NCBI RefSeq assembly: GCF_022601895.1
Contig: NZ_JAKVIO010000019.1
Span: 1 to 64,000, forward strand
DNA length: 64,000 bases
DNA from: Sphingomonas sp. LaA6.9
Lineage (GTDB): Bacteria; Pseudomonadota; Alphaproteobacteria; Sphingomonadales; Sphingomonadaceae
Reading direction: 5' to 3'
Every line of letters begins with the position of its first letter. Within the stretch, counting starts at the first letter, position 1. Under the pieces are notes generated by a model. That model was not told the DNA's origin. It did no database searches and saw only the letters and a program-made list of their open reading frames with translations. Below, one piece after another: positions 1 to 9,566 of the stretch. The position numbers and the translations under genes were made by a program.

Positions 1-653
1 CTGCGTCCACATCCAGAGCCTGAATCATGCCGCCATCCGGTTGGCAAGGCCAAGTACTGATTTTCCAAACAGCCTCTTAAGGCATCGAGTGTCTTTTGCG
101 AAGGAAGGGGTATATTGCTCTTGGGTATTCCGAATCCTTCTTGAAATCGTCGTAAATATGCGCGTTCTATCAGAATTTGACTGATGCTGAGAGCAGCATA
201 GGCATGATCGAGCGCCTGCTGTTTAACAGGAGCATCCGGCAGCCTGCTAAACGCTTCGATCACACTTTCGGTGAAGTTTGCGGACTTTTCCCAGAGACCT
301 TCAGCAATGTGAAATTCACCTGCGTTTGTGCAAACAGGCGCGATAAAAAAGTCTTCGGCGGGATCTTCTAGTAGGGCGCTGCCCGAACGGGCGAGATCGC
401 GATTGATCAGCTTGACCAGATCGCTTCGATTTGGACGGACTTGCCCTTTAGCTTCAATGACAACAAGGCGCGTGGCCAGATCAAGCCTAGTCTGGTGTAC
501 CTGAAATTCGGGCCTTAGTTGAAGCCCAGCCAGAACTCGCAGCGCGGCCCCGCGATCCCACGCTGCAATGCGTTTCCTCAAGCCCGAAATCTGTTCGAAA
601 ATTCCTTCCGGGGTGGAACCTCTGTTGAGATCAAAGTGAAACGGAAAATCCAT
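1..653 (-). CDS. Partial hypothetical protein running off the left edge
   Basis: Read from the ATG at 653 leftwards, this frame stays open for 217 codons to base 1, so the gene is incomplete at its 3' end. The product starts MDFPFHFDLNRGSTPEGI and contains the segments LVVIEAKGQV and DPAEDFFIAPVCTNAGEFHI. I do not recognise a named domain. The acidic, Lys-containing strand VIEAKG is reminiscent of a nuclease core, but that is only a resemblance. A second in-frame ATG lies at 689 and neither start has a good ribosome site. The codons are visibly richer in A/T (AAT, ATA, TTT) than those of the neighbours, which suggests acquired DNA. It reads in the same direction as the autotransporter upstream. 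Confidence 0.6.
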   Translation of the reverse strand, partial: MDFPFHFDLNRGSTPEGIFEQISGLRKRIAAWDRGAALRVLAGLQLRPEFQVHQTRLDLATRLVVIEAKGQVRPNRSDLVKLINRDLARSGSALLEDPAEDFFIAPVCTNAGEFHIAEGLWEKSANFTESVIEAFSRLPDAPVKQQALDHAYAALSISQILIERAYLRRFQEGFGIPKSNIPLPSQKTLDALRGCLENQYLALPTGWRHDSGSGCGR

Positions 654-1008
654 TGCTGTGCTGCCCCGCTTTTTATTCCATCGCCCCATGTTTCTGTTTT
701 GTTCGGTATATGAAAGAATAGCCAAGGTGCAAGAAGGGTTCGGTTTATCGCAACCAACAAATCAAGCGAAGGAGCGAGGCCCTTTGGCCATCATCGGTAT
801 GTTTGCTTTATTAAGGGGCGTTGTTGTCGCTCGCTCGTCGATGAACCAACGGCTGCTTCCGGGCGTCGCGATCCGGACTCCGAATGACTGGGATGTCGGC
901 GAACGCGGCCATGCCCATCGGCCACCGTCTACCTCGTGCCGCACAGGATTCGCGTCGCCCAATCGACCCCGCCTGAGGTGCCCGCGGTTCTGCGGGCACC
1001 GCCCTGGC
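654..1008. other. Gene-free stretch with hairpin
   Basis: I see no convincing gene between the partial gene and the end of the autotransporter. The only clear structure is the hairpin at 977-1000, annotated separately. Promoter signals for the partial gene would have to lie near 700-780, where the sequence becomes AT-rich. Confidence 0.5.
977..1000 (-). terminator. Hairpin after the autotransporter gene
   Basis: A perfect 9-bp inverted repeat, GGTGCCCGC / GCGGGCACC with a 6-base loop, begins 9 bases beyond the autotransporter stop codon. No T-run follows on the minus strand, so it could be a transcript-end stabiliser rather than a classic intrinsic terminator. Confidence 0.5.
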
Positions 1009-4000
1009 TCAGAAGTGGACGCTGAACGTCAACTTGCCGCCATGATCGGCCCAATCCCCGGCAACCGATCCGATATAGCCCGCGCCGATTTCGACATTGC
1101 CGAAGCGCGCCGACACGCCGCCGTCAATGATCGCGGTATCCTGGGGCAGCTGCGAACCGAGCACCGTGAAGCTGCCCGTCGCACCTACAAAGCCCGCGGT
1201 CGTGCGGCCCTGGAGATCGCCCGAGGCGTGCTGCCATGCCGCGCTGACGCGGGGCAGAAGCTGGCCGCCGCCGCCGAGTTCGATGGCTCCGCCGAGCTTC
1301 ACGCCGAGGGCGAGCAGGTCGACTTTTCGGGCATCGCCCTCGACGTCGAGTACGCCCGTGCCCCCCGTCTCGCTGAAGCCATCGGTCTTCACCCTGACAT
1401 TCGCATAACGGGCAAAAGGCTCGAGCGTGAACGGCCCCGCTGCCATGCTGTAGCCGGCCTCGGCGAAGAACTGACGGCTTTCGGCATCATATTGCGCGTC
1501 GACACTGCTGGTGACGCCGGGGAAGCTGATGCCGCGAGTGGTGTCGAGATCGTGCCAGGCGAAGGCGGCACCCGCACGGATCGCGAAGCCGCTTCCTGCA
1601 TAGCCGACAAGGCCGCCGACGAACTGGGTGTCGACATCGGTGCTGCTGTCGCGCGCGCTGGCCCGGTAGTCGGCATTGGCGATACCGCCGCCCAGTGACG
1701 CGCCGAAGCCATTGCCGCCGAAGCTCAACCCCGCGATCATGCCGCGATACTCGGTTGTCATCTTCGCGACACCGTCACGCACATCCGCCTGGCCCCAGCT
1801 GCCCATGCCCTGCCCCCAGATGCCAAAGCCCTCGACATCGGGCTTGATGCTGTCGGTCAGCGCGTCGCGGACATGGCGGCTGTCCTGCACCAGCGCCGAA
1901 GGCACGCTGGCGTGGAGTTCCCCCGACAGGGCGTCGTACGCCGTGCGCGCGCCCGCCTGATTCTGGACGAGGACCGCCTCGAACAGCGTGTTGCCGACGC
2001 CTAGCGCCTCGACCGCATTAGCGGTGCTTGCTTGGTTCGGCGTGACGGCCACCGCGGCAAAGTCGATATCGTTGCGCAGCAGCGTCAGCGTCACCGCATT
2101 GGCCGAATAGCCGAGGCTCGGAGTCAGGAAGGCCAGGTTCGAGGTGACGTTGCCGAAACGGCCCGTGACCCCGCCATTGGCGGTCAGGATCGTGTAATCG
2201 GTCCGTCCGCGATACTGGCCGTTGGCAGCGAGCACCTCGACCGTGCCGCCGCTGATCGTCGCGGTGCCGGTCGCGTCGATGCGATCGGCAGCGCCGCTTG
2301 CCTCGACCTCGACCTCATAGACCGATCCCGCCGCAAAGCTGATATTGCCCGCCACCTGCAGGTGGCCGATCGAGTTGCCCGGAGCAACGGTGCCGTTGCC
2401 CGTCGCGACAATGCCGCCCACGGTGCCGTTGCCGCCCAGCGTGCCGCCATCGACGGTGACCGTCGAGACGATCGAGCCATTGACCGAGAGAGTGCCGCCC
2501 TCGACCGTGGTCGGCCCCGTATAGGTGCTGTTGCCCGTCAGGTTGAGACGTCCGTCGCCGGTCAGCACCAGCGACCCGTCGCCCGCGATATCGCCAGCAT
2601 ATTCGGTGTTGCTGTCCTGATCGACGGTGAGCGTACTGTCGTTGATGACCACGCTGCTCTCGTCGGTGCCCGAAAGCGACGCGATCGTCTGCGACGTACC
2701 CGAAATATCGAAAGTGCCGCCGCCCAGCTCGACCTCGGTAGTCGGATCGATCTGGCCTGCCAGGCGGACGGTGCCCCCCAGTATGCGGGTGACGCCCGTA
2801 TAGCTATAATCGCCGCCGAAGGTCAGCGTGCCTGCGCCCATCTTGGCGAAGTCGCCGGTGCCCGAGAAGTCGCCGAGGAAATCGTAGTCGTCCGACCGGT
2901 TGAACACGAAGCTGCCATTGTTGACGAGATCGCCCGTAAAGCTGCCCGTGGTGCCCCCGTCACCCAGCTGGAAGCTGCCGTCGCCCGAGGTGACGACATC
3001 GCCGGCAAGACCGCCGGTCAGGATCAGCCCGCCATTGGTGATCTCGGTGGTGCCGGTATAGGCGAGCGCCTCCGTGTCGACGGTGAAGATCGCCTCGCCA
3101 ATCAGGCGCAGATCGCCCGTGCCCGAGATGACGAGATCGTCGGCGTCGTCGATCGCGCTGCCATCGTCGAAGTTGAAGACCAGAAGGCCATCATTGACGA
3201 CGGCGCTGGTTGCGATCGGGCTTTCCGCTCCACCCGGTGATGCGACCTCGTTGAGCTGGAGCGTGCCGTTCGCTGCGATGGTCACTGCGTCGAACAGGCC
3301 GACCGTGGCCGACGTGTTCCAATAGCCCGCCTTGACTGAAAGCTGCTCGAAGCCGTTCGTCTGCGTGATCGACTGCGTCGCCGTCGCCACCGCGCTGGTG
3401 CCCTCGAGCATGATGCTGTCGAAGCCCGCGCCGCCGTCGACCGTGCCGGTGATGACCGATCCGGTCTTCAGAACCAGGCTGTCATCAAATCCGCTCAACG
3501 TCGCCGCCGTGCCAGCGCCGCCTGTCAGCGCGCCGCTATTGGTGAGGGTCACTGCGGCGTGCGAGGTGAACGCAACCCCTGTGCCGCTGACAATCGTGCC
3601 GTTGTTGTTCGCGGTCGCGGTGTCGACGTTGAACACCACACCGCCGGTGATCGTGCCGCTGTTGGTGAGCGTAGCAGTCGCCCCGGCGACCAACGACTGG
3701 ATGAGGACGCCCCCCGTCTGGCCCACGACGGAACCCGCATTGGCGACCGCGCCGCCATAGGAGAGGATGATGCCGTAACGCTGCCCGGTGATCGTGCCGC
3801 CCTCAAGGTTGTTGACGGTGCCAATCGTGGTGATCCCCGTCAGGTCCTGTGCGACCGTGTTGGCGCCCGTCGCCGCGGGCCCCTGATAGGCGAACATCGA
3901 GATACCGTCGGCACCCGCCGCGCCGGTACCGGTGATCGTGCCGCTGTTAGTGACCATGCCGCCGCCGATCAGGCGGACACCGTCATTGCTGTCGCCGCGG

Positions 4001-6678
4001 ATCGTGCCCGAGTTGGTGACCTGTGTGTTGACCGCGCGACCCTCGAGCTGCGTCGTCGCAGCATTGTCGAAATAGGCGGTCGAGATGCCGTGTCCGGCAC
4101 CCGTGATTTCGCCGCTGTTGGTAATCGTCGAGACCCCGCCCGCCAGCGTGACGCCGCCCTCGGGCGCGCCGTTGAAGCCGTCATAGGCGCCATGGCCGCG
4201 GATCGTGCCCGCATTGTCGAGCGTGACGGCGCCCGATTGGCCGAACACGCCGGTCCGCGCGCCGGTGATCTCGCCATCGGCTTCGTTGTTTAGCGTGAGC
4301 GCACCCGAGGTGCCGCCATGGACGCCATAGGATGCGGCGCCCGTGATCGTGCCGCTGTTGGTGAGATTCGCCGATTGGAGGATGCCGCCGAAGACCACGC
4401 CGTTGCCGCCCGTAACCGTTCCGCTGTTTTCGAGCGTGCCGATCATGCCCGCGACGGTCGACTGGATATAGACGCCGCCGGTCTGCCCCGAGATCGCGCC
4501 CGCATTGTCGACCGTGCCGCCAGTGGATGAGATGATGCCGAAGCGCTGCCCGGTGATCGTGCCGCCCACAAGGTTGTTGACGGTGCCGATCGAGGTCCTC
4601 CCGGTCAGGTCCTGCGCCACCGTGTTGGCGCCCGTCGCTGCGGGACCCTGATAGGCGAACATCGAGATGCCATCGGCACCCGCCGCGCCGGTGCCAATGA
4701 TCGTGCCGCTGTTGGTGACCGTGCCGCCACCGATCAGGCGGACGCCGTCATTGCTGTCGCCACGGATGGTGCCGGTTGCGTTGTTGGTGATCGAGGTTCC
4801 GAGGGCGCGGCCTTCGAGCTGCGTCGTTGCAGCATTGTAGAAATAGGCTGTCGAGATGCCGTGGCCCGCGCCACTGATTTCGCCCGAATTTACGATCGTC
4901 GATAGTCCGGTGACGAGCGTTACCCCGCCATCGGGCAGCCCGGCGAGCCCGTCATAAGTGCCCGTTCCCCGGATCGTGCCGACATTGTCGAGATCGATCG
5001 CTCCAAGATCCGCCAGCACCGCCGAGGTGATGCCGCTGATCGTGCCGCCTGCCGCATTGTTGAGCGTCATTGTTCCCGAGCCGCCCTGATAGACGCCATT
5101 ACCCGCGCTACCCGTGATCGTGCCGCTGTTGGCGACCGTGCTGCTGCTGATGTTGAGCAGGACTACGACTCCGTCCGCACCACTGATCGTGCCGGTGTTG
5201 GTGACCTGGGCATCAACCGGTGTCGCGCTGTTGTTCTGGATCTGGACACCGACAACGCCGCCCGTGATCGTCCCTGCGTTCTCGACTGTGCCGCCCGCCA
5301 GATGGATGACTCCGCCACGCGCGCCCAGGATGGTGCCGCCCATCTGGTTGATGACCGTGCCGACGGGGTCGGGGCCGCTGACGTCCTGGCCCGCAAACGC
5401 ACTGGTGCTGACGCCGTCGGCGCGGCCGCTATTGAGGCGCCCCTCGATCGTGCCGCTGTTGATGACGGTACCGCCGCCGATCAGGCGCACGCCGTCATTG
5501 CTGTCGCCGACGATCGTGCCGCTGTTTTCGACCAGGATGTCGCGCGCGACGCCTTCGATGAGCCCTGATGCGGGATTGTAGGCGGCAGTGGTTGTGATAC
5601 CCGCATTGGCGCCCGAGATATTTCCACTGTTGATAACGTGCGATTCGGGCTGGCCGATCACGATACCTGCATCGGGCAGCGCGGTGGGGTCGTCGGCAGT
5701 GCCATTGCCGCGGATATCGCCGGCATTGGTGACATTGAGCACGCCAAGTTCGGACATGATGCCGCTGCGCGCACCGATGATTTCGCCGCCGGCCAGATTG
5801 TCCACGGTCATGAGTCCGTTGGTCAGCTTTTGAACACCATAGGATGCGGTGCCGGTGATTGCGCCGCTGTTGGTGAGGCTCGCCGATTCTAGGATGCCGC
5901 CAAAGACGACGCCGTCGGCGCCGGAGATCGTACCGCCAGCAGCGTTGCTTGCAGTGCCGATCATGCCCGCGACGGTCGACTGGATGAAGACACCGCGCAC
6001 CTGACCCAAGATCTCGCCCGCATTTTGCAGGGTGCCACCAGTGGAAAGCGCGACCCCATGTCGCGCACCAGCGATGGTGCCACTGGTTTCATTCTGGACG
6101 GTCGCGATCGAGATGATGCCCGTCAGATCCTGAAGCTCAAAGGCATAGGCCGATACGCCGTCGGCACGCGCGCCATCGAGGCGCCCCTCGATCGTGCCGT
6201 TATTGGTGATGGTCCCGCCACCGATCAGTCGTACGCCGTCATTGGTATCGCCGATGATCGTGCCGCTGTTCTCGACCACGATATCGCGCGCGACTCCCTC
6301 GATCAGCCCCGACGCAGGATTGTAGGCGGCGGTGGTGGTGATGCCTGCATTGGCCCCGGAGATGGTTCCGCTATTGACGACATGCGATCCCGGCTGGCCG
6401 AGCACGATCCCTGCATCGGGCAACACCGTGGGATCGTCGGACGTTCCGTTGCCCCGGATTTCGCCGGCATTGGTGACATCCAGCCGGCCCAGTTCGGCCA
6501 TGATACCGCTCTTGTCGCCAGCGATCACGTCATCGGTGTCAAATGTCGCGGTCAGCGTGTCGGGCATCGTGTGGTGCACGCCATAGGGAGCAGCGATCGT
6601 GCCCTGCGCGAATAACAGATTGGTCGTTGCCACCAGCGCGGTGGTGATCATCGAACGAGTCTTGACGCTTGCGGTCAC
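1009..6678 (-). CDS. Giant repetitive autotransporter (type V secretion)
   Basis: An 1,889-residue type Va autotransporter. The GTG start at 6678 is chosen because GGGGGAAG lies just upstream and the protein then begins with a normal signal peptide (basic VTASVKTR, then hydrophobic ITTALVATTNLLFAQGTIAA). The passenger is a predicted beta-helix built from short NSGTI.G strands. These are arranged as four ~250-residue modules, each carrying the phrase (D/S)NDGVRLIGGG. Passenger-associated strand repeats (GGTLSVNGSI type) follow from about residue 1250. The last ~270 residues (from GFGIWGQGMGSWGQ) form the outer-membrane barrel and end in Phe (FSVHF), as expected for BAM recognition. The role is probably a surface adhesin or cell-cell contact protein; the ligand is unknown. 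A divergent LuxR-type regulator is adjacent. Confidence 0.93.
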   Translation of the reverse strand: MTASVKTRSMITTALVATTNLLFAQGTIAAPYGVHHTMPDTLTATFDTDDVIAGDKSGIMAELGRLDVTNAGEIRGNGTSDDPTVLPDAGIVLGQPGSHVVNSGTISGANAGITTTAAYNPASGLIEGVARDIVVENSGTIIGDTNDGVRLIGGGTITNNGTIEGRLDGARADGVSAYAFELQDLTGIISIATVQNETSGTIAGARHGVALSTGGTLQNAGEILGQVRGVFIQSTVAGMIGTASNAAGGTISGADGVVFGGILESASLTNSGAITGTASYGVQKLTNGLMTVDNLAGGEIIGARSGIMSELGVLNVTNAGDIRGNGTADDPTALPDAGIVIGQPESHVINSGNISGANAGITTTAAYNPASGLIEGVARDILVENSGTIVGDSNDGVRLIGGGTVINSGTIEGRLNSGRADGVSTSAFAGQDVSGPDPVGTVINQMGGTILGARGGVIHLAGGTVENAGTITGGVVGVQIQNNSATPVDAQVTNTGTISGADGVVVLLNISSSTVANSGTITGSAGNGVYQGGSGTMTLNNAAGGTISGITSAVLADLGAIDLDNVGTIRGTGTYDGLAGLPDGGVTLVTGLSTIVNSGEISGAGHGISTAYFYNAATTQLEGRALGTSITNNATGTIRGDSNDGVRLIGGGTVTNSGTIIGTGAAGADGISMFAYQGPAATGANTVAQDLTGRTSIGTVNNLVGGTITGQRFGIISSTGGTVDNAGAISGQTGGVYIQSTVAGMIGTLENSGTVTGGNGVVFGGILQSANLTNSGTITGAASYGVHGGTSGALTLNNEADGEITGARTGVFGQSGAVTLDNAGTIRGHGAYDGFNGAPEGGVTLAGGVSTITNSGEITGAGHGISTAYFDNAATTQLEGRAVNTQVTNSGTIRGDSNDGVRLIGGGMVTNSGTITGTGAAGADGISMFAYQGPAATGANTVAQDLTGITTIGTVNNLEGGTITGQRYGIILSYGGAVANAGSVVGQTGGVLIQSLVAGATATLTNSGTITGGVVFNVDTATANNNGTIVSGTGVAFTSHAAVTLTNSGALTGGAGTAATLSGFDDSLVLKTGSVITGTVDGGAGFDSIMLEGTSAVATATQSITQTNGFEQLSVKAGYWNTSATVGLFDAVTIAANGTLQLNEVASPGGAESPIATSAVVNDGLLVFNFDDGSAIDDADDLVISGTGDLRLIGEAIFTVDTEALAYTGTTEITNGGLILTGGLAGDVVTSGDGSFQLGDGGTTGSFTGDLVNNGSFVFNRSDDYDFLGDFSGTGDFAKMGAGTLTFGGDYSYTGVTRILGGTVRLAGQIDPTTEVELGGGTFDISGTSQTIASLSGTDESSVVINDSTLTVDQDSNTEYAGDIAGDGSLVLTGDGRLNLTGNSTYTGPTTVEGGTLSVNGSIVSTVTVDGGTLGGNGTVGGIVATGNGTVAPGNSIGHLQVAGNISFAAGSVYEVEVEASGAADRIDATGTATISGGTVEVLAANGQYRGRTDYTILTANGGVTGRFGNVTSNLAFLTPSLGYSANAVTLTLLRNDIDFAAVAVTPNQASTANAVEALGVGNTLFEAVLVQNQAGARTAYDALSGELHASVPSALVQDSRHVRDALTDSIKPDVEGFGIWGQGMGSWGQADVRDGVAKMTTEYRGMIAGLSFGGNGFGASLGGGIANADYRASARDSSTDVDTQFVGGLVGYAGSGFAIRAGAAFAWHDLDTTRGISFPGVTSSVDAQYDAESRQFFAEAGYSMAAGPFTLEPFARYANVRVKTDGFSETGGTGVLDVEGDARKVDLLALGVKLGGAIELGGGGQLLPRVSAAWQHASGDLQGRTTAGFVGATGSFTVLGSQLPQDTAIIDGGVSARFGNVEIGAGYIGSVAGDWADHGGKLTFSVHF
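3750..6505. repeat. Four tandem ~0.75-kb coding repeats in the autotransporter
   Basis: Inside the autotransporter gene a module recurs with a period of about 745-770 bp. Equivalent points are near 6495 (MAELGRLDVTNAG), 5755 (MSELGVLNVTNAG), 5010 (LADLGAIDLDNVG) and 4240 (FGQSGAVTLDNAG). The first two copies resemble each other most, as do the last two, which suggests pairwise duplication. Confidence 0.85.
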
Positions 6679-7007
6679 TGGAACTTCCCCCCGGAAATTT
6701 GGTCGCCTGCAGGGGTCGCGTCCTGCAGGCAGGATGCGAGATATCGCCACGCCGAAGAACCCTCATCCCATGATCATGGGATGAGGTCAGTTATCGCAAG
6801 ATGTACCATTGAATGGCTGCAGTAATTTGATAAAAAACGATATTGTTTCCTTGGTGCGGGATCGGCCGGCAATAGCGTGCGCGCAATGAACGCGGCGCAG
6901 CGCACAGCGCTTCATGGTTAAGAGATTGACGTATCCACCTGCCCAAGCATAGCGATATCCCATGGGGTCATGCGGGGGCGCGATCCGGGCATGGGGGGTA
7001 TTCGCGC
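6679..7007. promoter_or_regulatory. Divergent intergenic region, autotransporter / LuxR-type gene
   Basis: These 329 bases must hold the promoters of both divergent genes. The region contains the 26-bp palindrome (6761-6786) and an AT-rich stretch at 6800-6855. I do not see a clean -35/-10 pair. Confidence 0.5.
6761..6786. promoter_or_regulatory. 26-bp perfect palindrome, candidate operator
   Basis: The half-site CCTCATCCCATGA is followed without spacer by its exact reverse complement, TCATGGGATGAGG. It lies 83 bp upstream of the autotransporter GTG and 222 bp upstream of the LuxR-type gene. Because it sits between divergent genes it is a good candidate binding site for the LuxR-type protein encoded at 7008. 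No T-run flanks it, which argues against a terminator. Confidence 0.6.
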
Positions 7008-8117
7008 GTGCACAAACAGGTGGCGGCGATCTCGGAGGCGTTCATGGCGGCGCCTCTGAACGATAACGGATGGGAAAATGCGCTGGGTCAACTGGCCAGC
7101 GCGACGCGATCAGAGCGTGGACAACTGCTGGCAGTGGGCGGTCCGCGCGAAATTCCGTTCAATTGCGTTACCAACGCACCGAGCGCCAGTTGGACCGAGG
7201 AGTTCGCCGAGATCGGTGGAGGCAGCGCCAAGGTGAACTGGCGCATTAAATGCGTGCGCGATCCACTCGTGGTGATGAGCGAGGCCCATTACGCTGCCGC
7301 CCGGCGCGGAATGGACTGCGAGATCTATGACGACTTCGCTTCGCATTATGACATGCTCCACGGCTGCCAGACGGTGCTCGTCAACGAGAAGAATCGGTTT
7401 TTCGGGCTCGCAGCGTTGCGCACGCGCGCTGACGGAAAGACCAGTGACGCCGATCGCGCGATCTTTGCGGCTATTGCGCCATCCGCGCAGGCGGCGATCC
7501 GGATGCAATATGCGCTCGAGCATCAGGGCGCCGTGTTGATGGCGGGAGCGCTCGAGGCGCTGGGTACGGCCGCCTTCATCTGCGACGCAGCCGGGCAGGT
7601 GGGCGCGCTCACCCCGGCGGCTGAAGCTGCCGCGCGAACACGCTCGGGCTTGCGACTGCACAGGCGTCGCCTGTCCGCCCTGCGCCCCGACGATGACAGG
7701 GCGTTTCAGCGCGCGCTGGGTGACGCGCTTCGCGGGTCAAAGCCAGCGCCCGAGCCTGCAAAACTCTGGCTGCGCGGGAGCGACGGCCCCCTTTCAGGCC
7801 AGATCTGCGAAATTTTCGCCTTGCCGGGCAAGCCATGGTCCTTTGGGTTCGATCCCCGCGTACTCGTAACGCTGCGCAAGCGATCAGAGCTGGATGATGC
7901 GCACCGCGATCTGCTCGCAGAGATACTCGGCCTGTCCGCGGCCGAGGCGGACGTCACCATCATGGTAGCGTCGGGCATTTCACGCGACGAGATCGGCGTT
8001 CGGCGCGGTTCGTCGGGCCAGACGGTCAACAGTCAGCTGAAGAGCATCTTCCGCAAAAGCGGGGTCAGCCGCGAAGCTGAACTGGTCGCACTGACGCACA
8101 GGCTGTTGCAGCGTTAG
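7008..8117 (+). CDS. LuxR-type helix-turn-helix transcriptional regulator
   Basis: A 369-residue protein with a C-terminal LuxR/GerE-type DNA-binding domain (about residues 300-365). The recognisable elements are LGLSAAEADVTIMVASGIS, the recognition helix region GSSGQTVNSQLKSIFRKSG and the closing ELVALTHRLL. The first ~200 residues are a sensory region I cannot assign. The GTG start at 7008 is preceded by a GGGGGG stretch at suitable spacing. The gene is divergent from the autotransporter, so control of that gene is the obvious inference. The ligand or input signal cannot be told from sequence. Confidence 0.85.
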   Translation: MHKQVAAISEAFMAAPLNDNGWENALGQLASATRSERGQLLAVGGPREIPFNCVTNAPSASWTEEFAEIGGGSAKVNWRIKCVRDPLVVMSEAHYAAARRGMDCEIYDDFASHYDMLHGCQTVLVNEKNRFFGLAALRTRADGKTSDADRAIFAAIAPSAQAAIRMQYALEHQGAVLMAGALEALGTAAFICDAAGQVGALTPAAEAAARTRSGLRLHRRRLSALRPDDDRAFQRALGDALRGSKPAPEPAKLWLRGSDGPLSGQICEIFALPGKPWSFGFDPRVLVTLRKRSELDDAHRDLLAEILGLSAAEADVTIMVASGISRDEIGVRRGSSGQTVNSQLKSIFRKSGVSREAELVALTHRLLQR

Positions 8118-8358
8118 GAATGCCCCTCCTGTCACTTGCTGACCGAGTAGGCGATTGCACTTTGGGGGAAGTCCACCGAGCATTTCTTCCGGTATACGAG
8201 GCGGCACTTTATCCAGCGCGAAATCCGGCAATCCAGCCTCTCACGGCAGAGTGCCGTGGCAATCAGCAGTGTCTGATGGCGGAACGCTACGGTCTAGCGA
8301 TGACCCGCTTCCCCGACAAACGCTCCTTGAATGGCCGAGGAGGCGGCGGATACGGACG

Positions 8359-8712
8359 TTATGAGATCACCGAAGCTTCGCCAATGAAGCGCCCGTCCCA
8401 CAGATAGAAATGGCCTGCCTGCTTTATCGCATCTGCGCCTGCGGGCGTAAGGAAGACGAAACCGATCTGACGACTAGTTCCCGGTGAGAACGGTTCGTTG
8501 CCAATCTGCAGACGTGCGTCCCAGCCTCCTTTAGATATGGACTTCGACAAAAAGCAGAGGCAGCCAAATGCAACCTCGGCTGGGATTGCTTGCCGCCGAC
8601 CGTCTTGATCAGCATCATAGAGCCGTACGTCGGCCACAAGATCTCGGCTTCTGGATTGGAACATTTCCTGGTTCATCGACTGGAGGATGCTCTGCTCTGC
8701 ACGCGCATGCAA
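8359..8712 (-). CDS. Small hypothetical protein, possible EF-Tu-like beta-barrel
   Basis: A 117-residue protein (102 if translation begins at the internal MNQEMFQ). The body starts VADVRLYDADQDGRRQAIPA and closes FYLWDGRFIGEASVIS. This recalls stand-alone proteins of the translational-GTPase second-domain fold: an opening strand plus a Gly/Arg turn, a central PG.S.....FLTP segment, and a terminal WDGRFIGEA strand. No catalytic residues are visible and the function is unknown. It stands alone between the LuxR-type gene and the CGNR gene, with gene-free flanks of about 220-240 bp. Confidence 0.6.
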   Translation of the reverse strand: MHARAEQSILQSMNQEMFQSRSRDLVADVRLYDADQDGRRQAIPAEVAFGCLCFLSKSISKGGWDARLQIGNEPFSPGTSRQIGFVFLTPAGADAIKQAGHFYLWDGRFIGEASVIS

Positions 8713-8933
8713 TCATCGTGTGCAGGCGACTTTGTGCACGTGAACAAAGGGCGGCGTTCGCGGTGACCCAAATGGCCATCCAACGTCCGACATGTCGGCG
8801 CGAATTGCCCTCCACGCCCTAAGGCCTGCCTTGGCCGCATCCACCGGCAAGTCAGTCGAAATTCCTCCGCAAATCGCGGACGCCCATCAATAAGTGATAT
8901 CCGCCTTGGGGATCCTCAGCATGTCGATGCAGC

Positions 8934-9566
8934 CTAGTACTGCGTCTTCGTGGCCCGCTCGCGGTGCGTCGCCTGTTTGGCTCGGTTTCCGCATACCGCC
9001 ATGCTGCACCAGCGGCGGCGGCGTCCGCGCGTCCGGTCGACAAACATGAGCGTGCAATTATGGCCCTCGCATGCCTTCACATCGCTAAAGTTTTCATTGC
9101 ACACAAGTTCCGCCATGACTTGCGCCAATGGAAGCAAGAGGCTCTCCGGAGTGCGCCAGCGCCGCTGGCGCGCCAGGACTGGCGTGCCTTGCGCACGTGT
9201 TTCTTGTTGCGCGACAATCTGGGAAAACTGTTCGTCGCGCGCAAGGATGCGGTTGATGGGTTCCAGATCGGCAAGTGCTGCGGCGCCCAGTGGCACGCCC
9301 CGGTTGCGGTCGACGAAATCGCGGAACCATTCGCGCAACGTCCTGGCCTGGGATGCGACCGAGTCCAGTTCGCCAGGAAGGGCTGTTCGGCGAAACGCGT
9401 CGAGCGCCTCGGCATCGACCAATCCCGATTGGTCCAGCCAGTTCAACATGCCTGCACCTGAACCGAGCCACTCGACCGGATGATCCAATGGTGTCGCGAT
9501 CGAGTTCAGGAAATCCAGGCCTGGTGCGTCCGCGATAAATATCGCCTGCGCTCCGTTGCTCGTCAT
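8934..9566 (-). CDS. CGNR zinc-finger protein with ABATE domain
   Basis: A 210-residue probable transcriptional regulator. The first ~150 residues match the stress-induced ABATE domain layout (GLDFLNSIATP near the start, then a helical core ending LAQVMAELV). The C-terminus holds the CGNR zinc finger: the cysteines of KACEGHNCTLMFVDRTRG, then WCSMAVCGNRAK. The basic tail RGRRRRW supports DNA binding. It is divergent from the epoxide-hydrolase-like gene across a 307-bp gap, which suggests it may regulate that gene. An AAGGTGACGG stretch lies upstream of the ATG. Confidence 0.88.
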   Translation of the reverse strand: MTSNGAQAIFIADAPGLDFLNSIATPLDHPVEWLGSGAGMLNWLDQSGLVDAEALDAFRRTALPGELDSVASQARTLREWFRDFVDRNRGVPLGAAALADLEPINRILARDEQFSQIVAQQETRAQGTPVLARQRRWRTPESLLLPLAQVMAELVCNENFSDVKACEGHNCTLMFVDRTRGRRRRWCSMAVCGNRAKQATHRERATKTQY

